Below, in pieces: positions 57,433 to 64,000 of a DNA stretch of 64,000 nucleotides. The DNA lies in contig NZ_AULB01000031.1 in NCBI RefSeq assembly GCF_000425065.1, positions 50,219 through 114,218 of the forward strand. The letters are read 5' to 3'. The position numbers and the translations under genes were made by a program. This DNA is from Actinomadura rifamycini DSM 43936 (GTDB taxonomy: Bacteria; Actinomycetota; Actinomycetes; Streptosporangiales; Streptosporangiaceae). Positions within the stretch are counted from its first letter, which is position 1. Each line of letters begins with the position of its first letter. Below the pieces are notes generated by a model. That model was given only the letters and a program-made list of their open reading frames with translations. It made no database searches and had not been told where the DNA came from.

Positions 57433-58586
57433 CGGTCGAGGGCGCGGTCGATCCAGTCGTCGGACGCGTCGAGGAGCAGGTGCCCGGCGCCGAGGATGCT
57501 CGCGTCGCGGCCCGCGGCGGACGTGTCGATCTCGAGGTTGCGGGTGGCGAGCGGCAGGCAGCGCTCGTAGATGACGCCGCGGATCGTGGCGACGAGCGGT
57601 TCGGCGTTCGACAGGCTGCCGCCGATGATCAACGCGTCGGGGTTGAAGAAGTTCACCAGCGCGGTGAGGACGTCGCCGATGAGGCGGCCGGCGGTGCGGA
57701 CCGCGCTGGTCGCCTGCGGGACGCCGTCGGCGACGAGGTCGACGAGCTGCCCGGGATGCTCGACGGCGATGTCCTGCGCGGCGAGCGCGGCGGCGAGGGC
57801 GGCGCCGCTGGCGTGCGCCTCCAGGCAGTCGGGGTGGCCGCAGGAGCAGTCGACGGTGGCCTCGGAGAGGATGCGCACGTGGCTGATGTCGCCGGCGGCG
57901 CCGCGCCCGCGGTGCAGCCTGCCGTCCACGATGACGCCGCAGCCGATGCCGCTGCCCAGTTTGATCACCATGAGGTTGTCGCAGGCGGGCCGGGAGTGCC
58001 GGTGCTCGCCGACCGCCATGAGGTTGGCGTCGTTCTCGACCAGGGCGGGGACGCCCGCCCGCGCGGTGACGAAGTCGCGCACCGGGAAGTCGTTCCAGCC
58101 GGGCATCCGGGAGGGTGAGACGACCTGGCCGGTGGCGGGGTCGACGGGGCCGGGCAGCCCGATGCCGGCGCCGCGGACCGGGACGTCGCCGAACCCGTGC
58201 GCGCGGGCGAGGGCGCGCAGCGCCTCGATGACGTCGGCGAGCGTCCGCTCGGGGCCGACCGCGATGTCGCAGGTCAGGTCGGACAGCGCGAGGGGCGTGC
58301 CGGCCAGGTCGACGACGGCGAGCCGGGCGTGGTGCGCGCCGAGGTCGGCGACCAGGAAGACGCCGGCCTCCCGGGCGAGCCGCAGGCGCCGGGGCCGCCG
58401 GCCCCCGCGCGAGGCCCCGGCGCCCTCCTCGGCGAAGAGCCCGGCGTCGAGGAGCTGCTCGACCCGCAGCGAGACGCTGGAGGCGGCGAGGCCGGAGAGC
58501 CGGGCGAGCTCGGCCCGCGATTCCGCCTGACCGGTGGCCACCAGCCGCAGGAGCCCCGCCGGTCCGTCGTCTCTGCTGTTGCGCAC
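57429..58586 (-). CDS. ROK-family transcriptional regulator
   Basis: Predicted 385 residues. N-terminal winged HTH: LLRLVATGQAESRAELARLS and GLAASSVSLRVEQLLDAGLF, ending in GGRRPRRLRL. The ROK sugar-kinase-like domain has VADLGAHHARLAVVDLAG, GAGIGLPGPVDPATGQVVSP, LVENDANLMAVGEHR and the zinc site CSCGHPDCLEAHASGAAL. The Walker-like DLGAHHARLAV differs from the DxGGTK of kinases, so it is a regulator. The GTG at 58586 is followed by RNSRDDG. It is divergent from the amino-acid importer operon and probably controls it. Its stop overlaps the STAS gene by 4 bp. Confidence 0.88.
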   Translation of the reverse strand: MRNSRDDGPAGLLRLVATGQAESRAELARLSGLAASSVSLRVEQLLDAGLFAEEGAGASRGGRRPRRLRLAREAGVFLVADLGAHHARLAVVDLAGTPLALSDLTCDIAVGPERTLADVIEALRALARAHGFGDVPVRGAGIGLPGPVDPATGQVVSPSRMPGWNDFPVRDFVTARAGVPALVENDANLMAVGEHRHSRPACDNLMVIKLGSGIGCGVIVDGRLHRGRGAAGDISHVRILSEATVDCSCGHPDCLEAHASGAALAAALAAQDIAVEHPGQLVDLVADGVPQATSAVRTAGRLIGDVLTALVNFFNPDALIIGGSLSNAEPLVATIRGVIYERCLPLATRNLEIDTSAAGRDASILGAGHLLLDASDDWIDRALDR

Positions 58587-58626
58587 CCCAGATAGATAGC
58601 ATGCGCGAACTTGGTACAGCAACGCG

Positions 58627-58679
58627 TTGACTTACGTCGATTTTTCGTTCTATCTTCCCTCTTGGCTTCGATATCGAAG
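58627..58679 (+). promoter_or_regulatory. Promoter TTGACT-N18-TATCTT and 14-bp palindrome CTTCGATATCGAAG
   Basis: The -35 is at 58627-58632 and the -10 at 58651-58656, within an unusually AT-rich stretch. The perfect palindrome at 58666-58679 lies just after the expected transcription start and 23 bp before the ATPase ATG, a repressor-type position. The ROK protein is the obvious candidate binder. Confidence 0.68.
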
Positions 58680-58702
58680 GAAGTTGGATCGTAGGTGACC
58701 GA

Positions 58703-59431
58703 ATGATCGAAGTTCGCGGCCTGTACAAGCGCTTCGGCGACCACATCGCGCTCCGCGACGTGGACCTGGACGTGGGCAAGGGCGAGGTGGTCGTGGTGAT
58801 CGGCCCGTCCGGGTCCGGGAAGTCCACGCTCTGCCGCTGCCTGAACCGGCTGGAGACGCCGGACGGCGGAAGCGTGCGCATCGACGGCCGCGAGCTTCCC
58901 GCCGAGGGACGCGCGCTGGCGAAGCTGCGCGCGGACGTCGGCATGGTCTTCCAGTCGTTCAACCTGTTCCAGCACAAGACCGTCCTGCAGAACCTGACGC
59001 TCGGGCCGACGAAGGTCCGCGGCGCGTCCCGCGAGGAGGCCGAGCGGACCGCGCGCGAACTGCTCGACCGCGTCGGGATCGGCGAGCAGGCCGGCAAGCT
59101 CCCCGCGCAGCTGTCCGGCGGGCAGCAGCAGCGCGCCGCGATCGCCCGCGCGCTCGCGATGCGGCCGAAGGCGATGCTGTTCGACGAGCCGACCTCCGCC
59201 CTCGACCCCGAGATGGTCGGCGAGGTCCTGGACGTCATGACCGGCCTCGCACGCGACGGCATGACGATGGTGGTCGTCACGCACGAGATGGGCTTCGCCC
59301 GCAAGGTCGCCGACCGCGTCGTGTTCATGGCGGACGGCGAGATCGTCGAGTCCGGCGCGCCGTCCGCGTTCTTCGACTCCCCCGCCAGCGACCGGGCCCG
59401 GGACTTCCTGGCCAAGGTCCTCAGCCACTAG
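58703..59431 (+). CDS. Polar amino-acid ABC importer, ATPase subunit (GlnQ/GluA type)
   Basis: Predicted 242 residues. Walker A is GPSGSGKSTLCRCLNRL, the Q-loop VGMVFQSFNLFQHKTVLQNL, the signature LSGGQQQRAAIARALA, Walker B AMLFDEPTSALDPEMVGEVL and the switch VVTHEMGFARKVADRVVFM. These are typical of GlnQ-type ATPases (CLNRLE after Walker A). First gene of a six-gene run, 51 bp before the binding-protein gene. Linked to L-asparaginase, so asparagine/aspartate is a plausible substrate. Confidence 0.95.
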   Translation: MIEVRGLYKRFGDHIALRDVDLDVGKGEVVVVIGPSGSGKSTLCRCLNRLETPDGGSVRIDGRELPAEGRALAKLRADVGMVFQSFNLFQHKTVLQNLTLGPTKVRGASREEAERTARELLDRVGIGEQAGKLPAQLSGGQQQRAAIARALAMRPKAMLFDEPTSALDPEMVGEVLDVMTGLARDGMTMVVVTHEMGFARKVADRVVFMADGEIVESGAPSAFFDSPASDRARDFLAKVLSH

Positions 59432-59481
59432 CGACACCCTTCCGGCGCGCTCCCGCGCGCCTCCCAGAAAGGTTCCAGATC

Positions 59482-60411
59482 ATGGTGCGTTTCCCTGCGG
59501 GGATGCGGCGGGCGGCGGTCGCCGCGGTCGCCGCGCTGACGCTGACGGGCCTCGCGGCCTGCGGCGACTCCTCCGACCCGGCCGTCCCGGGCGCCGGCGG
59601 CGGCACGACCGACGACCTGCTGGCGTCCGCGCCGGTCGCCGAGAACCTCCCGGCCGGCTCCGCGATGGCGAAGATCAAGGAGCGCGGGGAGCTGCTGGTC
59701 GGCGGTTCGCTCGACGCGCCGCTGCTGTCCCAGCAGAACCCGGTCAGCGGCGAGGTCGAGGGCCTGGACGCCGACTTCGGGAAGCTGCTCGCGAAGTACA
59801 TCATCGGCGAGCCGAAGGTGAAGATCGTCAACTCGGCGTCGGAGACCCGCGAGGCGCTGATCTCCAACGGCACCGTCGACGTGGTCCTGCAGACCTACAG
59901 CATCACGCCCGAGCGCGCCGAGAAGGTCGCGTTCGCGGGCCCGTACTACAGCTCCGGCCTCGTCATCGCCACCAAGGCGGACGAGACCGGCATCAAGTCC
60001 CCGGCGGACCTGAACGGCAAGACGGTCATCGCGGGCGCCAACACCCCGGCCATCCCGGCGATCGAGAAGGCCGCCCCGGACGCGAAGATCGTCACGTTCG
60101 GCAGCGACCCCGAGTGCGTCCAGGCGCTCAAGCAGGGCCGCGGCGTCGCGTACGTCCAGGACCAGGCCGTCCTGCTCGCCACCGCGAAGCAGGACACCTC
60201 GATCAAAATCCAGGGCGAGCCGTTCACCACCGACCCGTACGGGATCGGGCTGAAGCACGGCGACGAGCAGTTCAAGACGTTCGTCAACGACTGGCTCCGC
60301 GAGATCCAGAAGTCGGGCCTGTGGGCGAAGGTCTGGAAGAACTCGATCGGGACGGTCGTCGAGGGCGAGGCGCCCGAGCCGCCCGCGATCGGGTCCGTGC
60401 CCGGCTCCTGA
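59482..60411 (+). CDS. Amino-acid ABC importer, substrate-binding lipoprotein
   Basis: Predicted 309 residues. Signal sequence with lipobox LTGLAAC followed by Gly-Asp. The SBP_bac_3 domain starts at about residue 60: IKERGELLVGGSLDAPLLSQ, VEGLDADFGKLLAKYIIGEP, TYSITPERAEKVAFAGPYYS, SPADLNGKTVIAGANTPAIP and YGIGLKHGDEQFKTFVNDWL. The serine/threonine-rich and small-residue spacer after the lipid anchor is normal. AGAAAGG precedes the ATG. Exact ligand unknown. Confidence 0.94.
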   Translation: MVRFPAGMRRAAVAAVAALTLTGLAACGDSSDPAVPGAGGGTTDDLLASAPVAENLPAGSAMAKIKERGELLVGGSLDAPLLSQQNPVSGEVEGLDADFGKLLAKYIIGEPKVKIVNSASETREALISNGTVDVVLQTYSITPERAEKVAFAGPYYSSGLVIATKADETGIKSPADLNGKTVIAGANTPAIPAIEKAAPDAKIVTFGSDPECVQALKQGRGVAYVQDQAVLLATAKQDTSIKIQGEPFTTDPYGIGLKHGDEQFKTFVNDWLREIQKSGLWAKVWKNSIGTVVEGEAPEPPAIGSVPGS

Positions 60412-60450
60412 CCCCCCGCCCGCCGAGACCCCAGTGAAAAAGGCCCTGCC

Positions 60451-61095
60451 ATGAACGTCATCACCGACCACCTCTCGGAGTTCGGCGACGGGCTGCTGCT
60501 GACCGTCGAGCTGACGCTGCTGGCGCTCGCCGGCGCGCTCGCCGCCGGGATCGTCGTGGCCGCGATGCGGGTCAGCCCGGTGCGCGTGCTGCGCGCCGCC
60601 GGAATGGCCTACGTCGAGACGCTGCAGAACATCCCGCTGCTGGTGTGGCTCGTCATCGCCGTGTTCGGGCTGCCCGAGATCGGCGTCATGGCCGGGCTGT
60701 TCACCAGCGCGGTCGTGGTGATCGCCCTCTACCAGGGGGCGTACATGGCCGAGGCGATCCGGTCGGGCATCAACGCGGTGCCCGCCGGGCAGGGGGAGGC
60801 CGCGCGGGCGCTCGGGCTGACGTTCGTCCAGTCGCTGCGGCTGGTGGTGCTGCCGCAGGCGCTGCGGACGGCGATCCAGCCGCTCGGCACCATCGCGATC
60901 ATGACGCTGATGAACACGGCGATGGCGGCGGCGGTCGGCGTCGTGGAACTGACCGCCGCCGCGAACCGGGTCAACCTGGCCGAAGCCCAGCCGATCTACA
61001 TCTTCGTCACCGCGGGCCTGCTCTACATGGCGCTGTCGGCCGTGTTCGGGCTGGTCACCGGGGCCCTCGAACGGAAGCTGGCGATCCTGCGATGA
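60451..61095 (+). CDS. Amino-acid ABC importer, permease 1 (GluC/HisQ type)
   Basis: Predicted 214-residue permease with about five helices. The N-terminal segment LLLTVELTLLALAGALAAGI and the EAA loop GQGEAARALGLTFVQSLRLV with VLPQALR after it define the HisMQ family. Its stop overlaps the start of permease 2 (ATGA), so the two form a coupled heterodimer. Confidence 0.94.
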   Translation: MNVITDHLSEFGDGLLLTVELTLLALAGALAAGIVVAAMRVSPVRVLRAAGMAYVETLQNIPLLVWLVIAVFGLPEIGVMAGLFTSAVVVIALYQGAYMAEAIRSGINAVPAGQGEAARALGLTFVQSLRLVVLPQALRTAIQPLGTIAIMTLMNTAMAAAVGVVELTAAANRVNLAEAQPIYIFVTAGLLYMALSAVFGLVTGALERKLAILR

Positions 61096-61955
61096 GCTCC
61101 TCCCCCACCTCGCGCCTGCTGTTCGACGATCCGGGGCCGCGCGCCCGGCGCCGCATCCGGATCACCACCGCCGGGACGCTGCTGGCCGGCGCGGCGCTCG
61201 TCGCGCTGGCGCTGCGGCAGTTCGCCGAGAACGGCCAGCTCGCCGCCGAACGCTGGGAGCCGTTCGGGACCTGGCCGATGTGGCGGTACCTCCTGGACGG
61301 GCTGTGGTCCACGGCGCAGGCGGCCGCCGTCGCGATCGCCCTCGCCATGGCGGGCGGCATCGTGCTGGCGCTCGGCCGGACGTCGTCGTCCCGCTGGCTG
61401 CGCTGGCCCGCGGCCGCCTACGTCGAGGTCGTCCGGACGATCCCGGCGCTGCTGCTCGTGTACGTGGTGCTGTTCGCGCTGCCCCGCTACGGCGTGAACA
61501 TGCCGCTGTTCTGGAAGCTCGTCGTGCCGCTGGCGGTGTCGAACGCGGCGGCGTTCGCGGAGATCTTCCGGGCCGGCATCCGGTCGGTGGAGCGCGGCCA
61601 GCTCGAGGCGGGCCTCGCGGTCGGGCTGACCCGCGGCCGGGCGATGCGGCTGATCGTCCTGCCGCAGGCGGCCCGCCGGGTGCTGCCGTCGCTGGTCAGC
61701 CAGTCGGCGGGGCTGCTGAAGGACACCTCGCTCGGGTACGTCGTCAGCTACGCCGAACTGCTCTACAGCGGCAAGGTGCTGGCGAACTACAACCACCTGC
61801 TCATCCAGACCTACCTGATCGTCGCGCTGATCTACCTGGTGGTGAACGCGACGCTGTCGAAGATCGCGCGGACGCTCGAGGCGCGGCAGCGGGCCCGGCC
61901 GGTCCGCGCCGTCCGGGACGCCGCGCCGGGCGCGCCCGCCGTGAAGACGAGCTGA
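61092..61955 (+). CDS. Amino-acid ABC importer, permease 2 (GluD/HisM type)
   Basis: Predicted 287 residues. A longer N-terminal cytoplasmic part (PGPRARRRIRITTAGTLLAG) precedes the core: WPAAAYVEVVRTIPALLLVY, GQLEAGLAVGLTRGRAMRLI plus VLPQAARRVLPSL, and LLKDTSLGYVVSYAELLYSG. The basic C-terminal tail is usual for actinobacterial GluD. It is 8 bp upstream of the asparaginase start. Confidence 0.94.
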   Translation: MSSSPTSRLLFDDPGPRARRRIRITTAGTLLAGAALVALALRQFAENGQLAAERWEPFGTWPMWRYLLDGLWSTAQAAAVAIALAMAGGIVLALGRTSSSRWLRWPAAAYVEVVRTIPALLLVYVVLFALPRYGVNMPLFWKLVVPLAVSNAAAFAEIFRAGIRSVERGQLEAGLAVGLTRGRAMRLIVLPQAARRVLPSLVSQSAGLLKDTSLGYVVSYAELLYSGKVLANYNHLLIQTYLIVALIYLVVNATLSKIARTLEARQRARPVRAVRDAAPGAPAVKTS

Positions 61956-61963
61956 GGAGATCG

Positions 61964-62911
61964 ATGTACGAAGTGCTGGCGGAGGTCGTACGCAACGGCT
62001 TCGCCGAGAGCCTCCACTACGGCAGCGTCGCCGGGCTCGCCCCGGACGGCTCCCTCGCCCACATCCGCGGGAACCCCGAGGAGACCGTCCTGCCGCGGTC
62101 GACGACCAAGCCGTTCCAGGCCGCCGCGTGCCTGGCGGCGGGCGCGCCGCTGGCCGGCGAGCGGCTCGCCATCGCGGCGGGCAGCCACACCGGCGAGGAC
62201 TTCCACCTGAAGACCGTCGAGGCGATCCTCGGCGACGCCGGGCTGGACGCCGGGGCGCTGCAGTGCCCGCCGTCCTGGCCGGAGGACGAGCCGACGAAGG
62301 CGGCCCTGGTCCGCGCCGGGGAGGGCGAGTCGCGCGAGCGGATGAACTGCTCGGGCAAGCACGCCGCGATGCTCGCCGCGTGCGCCGCCGCGGGCTGGCC
62401 GGCCGGCACCTACCTCGACCCCGGCCATCCGCTGCAGCGGCTCGTGCGGCGGACGATGGCCGACTGCTCCGGCGAGGAGCCGTCCCCGGTGGCGGTCGAC
62501 GGCTGCGGCGCGCCGCTGTTCGGCCTCACCCTCACCGGCCTCGCGCGCGCCGCGCAGGCGCTCGTCCTGGCGCAGGACGGACCGCGCCGCGCGGTCGCCG
62601 ACGCCATGCGCGCCCACCCCGAGTACGTCGGCGGGACCGGGCACGTGAACACCGAGCTGATGCGGGCGCTGCCCGGCTCGGTCGCCAAGGGCGGCGCCGA
62701 GGGCGTCCTCGTGGCCGCCACCGCGCACGGCCACGCCGTCGCGGTCAAGGTCATCGACGGCAGCCCCCGCGCCACCACCGCCATCGCGCTGAGCGCGCTC
62801 GCCGCGCTCGGCGCCGACACCGCCCCGGCCGCCGCACTGGGCACCGTCCCGGTCCTCGGCGGCGGCCGCAGGGTCGGGGAGATCCGCACCGTTTCGGAAG
62901 GAAGTCAGTGA
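61964..62911 (+). CDS. L-asparaginase II family protein (Asparaginase_II, PF06089 type)
   Basis: Predicted 315-residue cytoplasmic amidohydrolase related to the thermolabile Rhizobium asparaginase: RNGFAESLHYGSVAGLAPDG, PRSTTKPFQAAACLAAGAPL, AAGSHTGEDFHLKTVEAIL, MNCSGKHAAMLAACAAAGWP and VDGCGAPLFGLTLTGLARAA. Ser/Lys of the STTKPFQ and SGKH motifs are conserved. No signal peptide. GAGGAGA precedes the ATG. It would convert imported asparagine to aspartate and ammonia; its operon position supports that. Its stop overlaps cutC (GTGA). Confidence 0.92.
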   Translation: MYEVLAEVVRNGFAESLHYGSVAGLAPDGSLAHIRGNPEETVLPRSTTKPFQAAACLAAGAPLAGERLAIAAGSHTGEDFHLKTVEAILGDAGLDAGALQCPPSWPEDEPTKAALVRAGEGESRERMNCSGKHAAMLAACAAAGWPAGTYLDPGHPLQRLVRRTMADCSGEEPSPVAVDGCGAPLFGLTLTGLARAAQALVLAQDGPRRAVADAMRAHPEYVGGTGHVNTELMRALPGSVAKGGAEGVLVAATAHGHAVAVKVIDGSPRATTAIALSALAALGADTAPAAALGTVPVLGGGRRVGEIRTVSEGSQ

Positions 62912-63666
62912 GCCTCACCTACGAGATCTGCATCGACAGCGTCGCGGGCGCGGTGGCCGCCGAGCAGGCGGGCGCCGACCGCGTGGAGCTGTGCGCGGCC
63001 CTGTTCGAGGGAGGGCTCACCCCGACGCTCGGGACGGTCCGCGCCGCGCTCGCCGCGGTCTCGTCCATCCGGGTGCACGTCATCATCCGGCCGCGCGGCG
63101 GCGACTTCATCTTCGACGAGCACGAGGTCGCGGCGATGGAGCACGACGTCGCGCTCGTCCGGGAGGCCGGGGCGCACGGCGTCGTCATCGGCGCGCTGAC
63201 CCCGGACGGCGCGGTCGACCGGCCCGTCGCGGAGCGGCTCGTCGCGGCGGCGGGCGACCTGTCGGTGACGTTCCACCGGGCGTTCGACATGGCCGCCGAC
63301 CCGTTCGCGACGCTCGAGACGCTCGTCGACCTGGGCGTCGACCGGGTGCTCACGTCCGGGCAGGACGTCAGCGCTCTCGAGGGCGCCCCGCTCATCGCCG
63401 AACTGGTGCGGCGCGCCGGGGACCGGATCGTGGTGATGCCGGGCGGCGGCATCACCGACCGCAACGCGGCCCGCGTCGTCGCGGCGACCGGCGCCCGCGA
63501 GGTGCACTTCGCGGCGCTGGCGGAGGAGCCGAGCCCGGCCGTGCACCGCAACCCGCACCCGTTCATGGGCGGCGAGCTGCGGCAGCCGGAGTACCGGCGG
63601 CTCGTCACCAGCGGCACGGGGATCGGCGCGGTGATGCGCGCCGCGGAAACGCCCGTCCGGGGCTGA
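62908..63666 (+). CDS. cutC: CutC-family TIM-barrel protein
   Basis: Predicted 252 residues: YEICIDSVAGAVAAEQAGAD and RVELCAALFEGGLTPTLGTV, IRVHVIIRPRGGDFIFDEHE, VTFHRAFDMAADPFATLETL, DRVLTSGQDVSALEGAPLIA and VMPGGGITDRNAARVV. The family is named for copper homeostasis, but a direct copper role is disputed and an enzymatic one is likely. Presence in an amino-acid uptake/asparaginase operon is unusual. GTG start overlaps the asparaginase stop. Confidence 0.92.
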   Translation: MSLTYEICIDSVAGAVAAEQAGADRVELCAALFEGGLTPTLGTVRAALAAVSSIRVHVIIRPRGGDFIFDEHEVAAMEHDVALVREAGAHGVVIGALTPDGAVDRPVAERLVAAAGDLSVTFHRAFDMAADPFATLETLVDLGVDRVLTSGQDVSALEGAPLIAELVRRAGDRIVVMPGGGITDRNAARVVAATGAREVHFAALAEEPSPAVHRNPHPFMGGELRQPEYRRLVTSGTGIGAVMRAAETPVRG

Positions 63667-63801
63667 TCCGCTCCCGCTCGCCCCGATTGCCGCGGCTTGG
63701 GCAATCTCTTGTCATGATCTTGACGAGTTGACGATGGGCGGGACTTGCGGACGGGGCATGGATGCCTAGGACCATCGCCGTCGGCACCGGGAGCGGGCAA
63801 C

Positions 63802-64000
63802 ATGCAGGTGAAGCTGGAGGCCGAGCTGGGGCGCGTCCCGATCATGGACGTGGAGCCGGTGGTGGGGTGCGGCCGGTGGCCCGCCAAGGCGGTGGTGGGC
63901 GAGACGTTCGAGGTGTCGGCGACGGTGTTCCGCGAGGGGCACGAGATGCTGGGCGCGGCGGTGGTGCTGCGGACTCCGGACGGGGAGGAGTGCCCGCCGG
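63802..64000 (+). CDS. glgE: GlgE (alpha-1,4-glucan:maltose-1-phosphate maltosyltransferase), N-terminal 66 residues
   Basis: The gene runs off the right edge. The visible part includes GRVPIMDVEPVVGCGRWPAK, AVVGETFEVSATVFREGHEM and GAAVVLRTPDGEECPP, the DUF3416 beta-sandwich that begins GlgE. GlgE extends alpha-glucan with maltose-1-phosphate in the trehalose-to-glucan route of actinobacteria. The ATG at 63802 has GGGAGCGGG upstream; a GTG two codons later is an alternative. The 135 bp before it hold no gene. Confidence 0.88.
   Translation, partial: MQVKLEAELGRVPIMDVEPVVGCGRWPAKAVVGETFEVSATVFREGHEMLGAAVVLRTPDGEECPP

Overview
The window is very GC-rich DNA from an actinobacterium. Several features point there: DinB-fold mycothiol-dependent enzymes, an actinomycete-type S-adenosylmethionine methyltransferase (DUF574), the N-terminus of GlgE, orphan Roadblock/LC7 proteins of the kind found in conservons, steroid-degradation genes (KshA, HsaB), a Gly-Cys-Val tRNA cluster, many GTG starts and 4-bp ATGA/GTGA gene overlaps. 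A filamentous genus of the Streptosporangiales such as Actinomadura would fit, but that is inference. Nothing looks like phage, plasmid, insertion sequence or CRISPR.

Layout. 0-0.9 kb: cobG (precorrin-3B synthase), cut by the left edge. 0.9-9.3 kb: a xylan-oligosaccharide locus. A LacI repressor, a GH3 and a GH43 glycosidase run left; a sugar ABC importer (binding lipoprotein plus two permeases) runs right; palindromic operators lie between. 9.4-14 kb: single genes (HAD hydrolase, DUF899 protein, SAM methyltransferase, mycothiol-dependent enzyme, unknown leucine-rich protein). 14.0-17.8 kb: cobalamin riboswitch and cobN. 17.8-21.3 kb: a flavin reductase/LLM monooxygenase pair, then a MerR regulator facing a mycothiol-dependent enzyme across a 20-bp-spacer promoter. 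21.3-26.7 kb: degenerate repeats, a jelly-roll protein, a SMI1-HEAT fusion, YceI, tandem UspA and a CHAP-domain membrane protein. 26.7-27.0 kb: tRNA-Gly, tRNA-Cys, tRNA-Val. 27.4-30.7 kb: an iron-box-controlled heterodimeric ABC exporter with complementary losses in its two ATPase domains. 30.7-32.3 kb: a BpsA-like aminopropyltransferase.

32.3-43.7 kb is a catabolic island. On the left is a steroid-ring operon in which kshA and an hsaB-like reductase are intact, while an SDR, a 3-ketosteroid dehydrogenase and hsaA survive only as short remnants that keep their start or stop junctions. To the right are IclR and two PadR regulators, SDRs, an LLM monooxygenase, a second HsaB-like reductase, an acyl-CoA ligase and an esterase. 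A 12-bp motif, TTCCNAWTMGAA, occurs four times in three divergent promoters here and is my best candidate for an undescribed regulon signal.

43.9-47.4 kb: a PoxB-like thiamine-diphosphate enzyme, a type III polyketide synthase and an isoprenylcysteine-methyltransferase-like protein (an SrsA/SrsB-like pair). 47.4-58.6 kb: an orphan solute-binding lipoprotein with a four-helix membrane partner, uppP, a PhnB protein, two Roadblock proteins, a DUF4388-like protein, a sulfotransferase, a stand-alone LigD polymerase domain, a PaiB protein, a TusA-like protein, a STAS protein and a ROK regulator. 58.7-63.7 kb: an amino-acid ABC importer operon with L-asparaginase II and CutC. The right edge cuts into glgE.

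The identified functions rest on motifs read directly from the translated sequence. No database search was possible.
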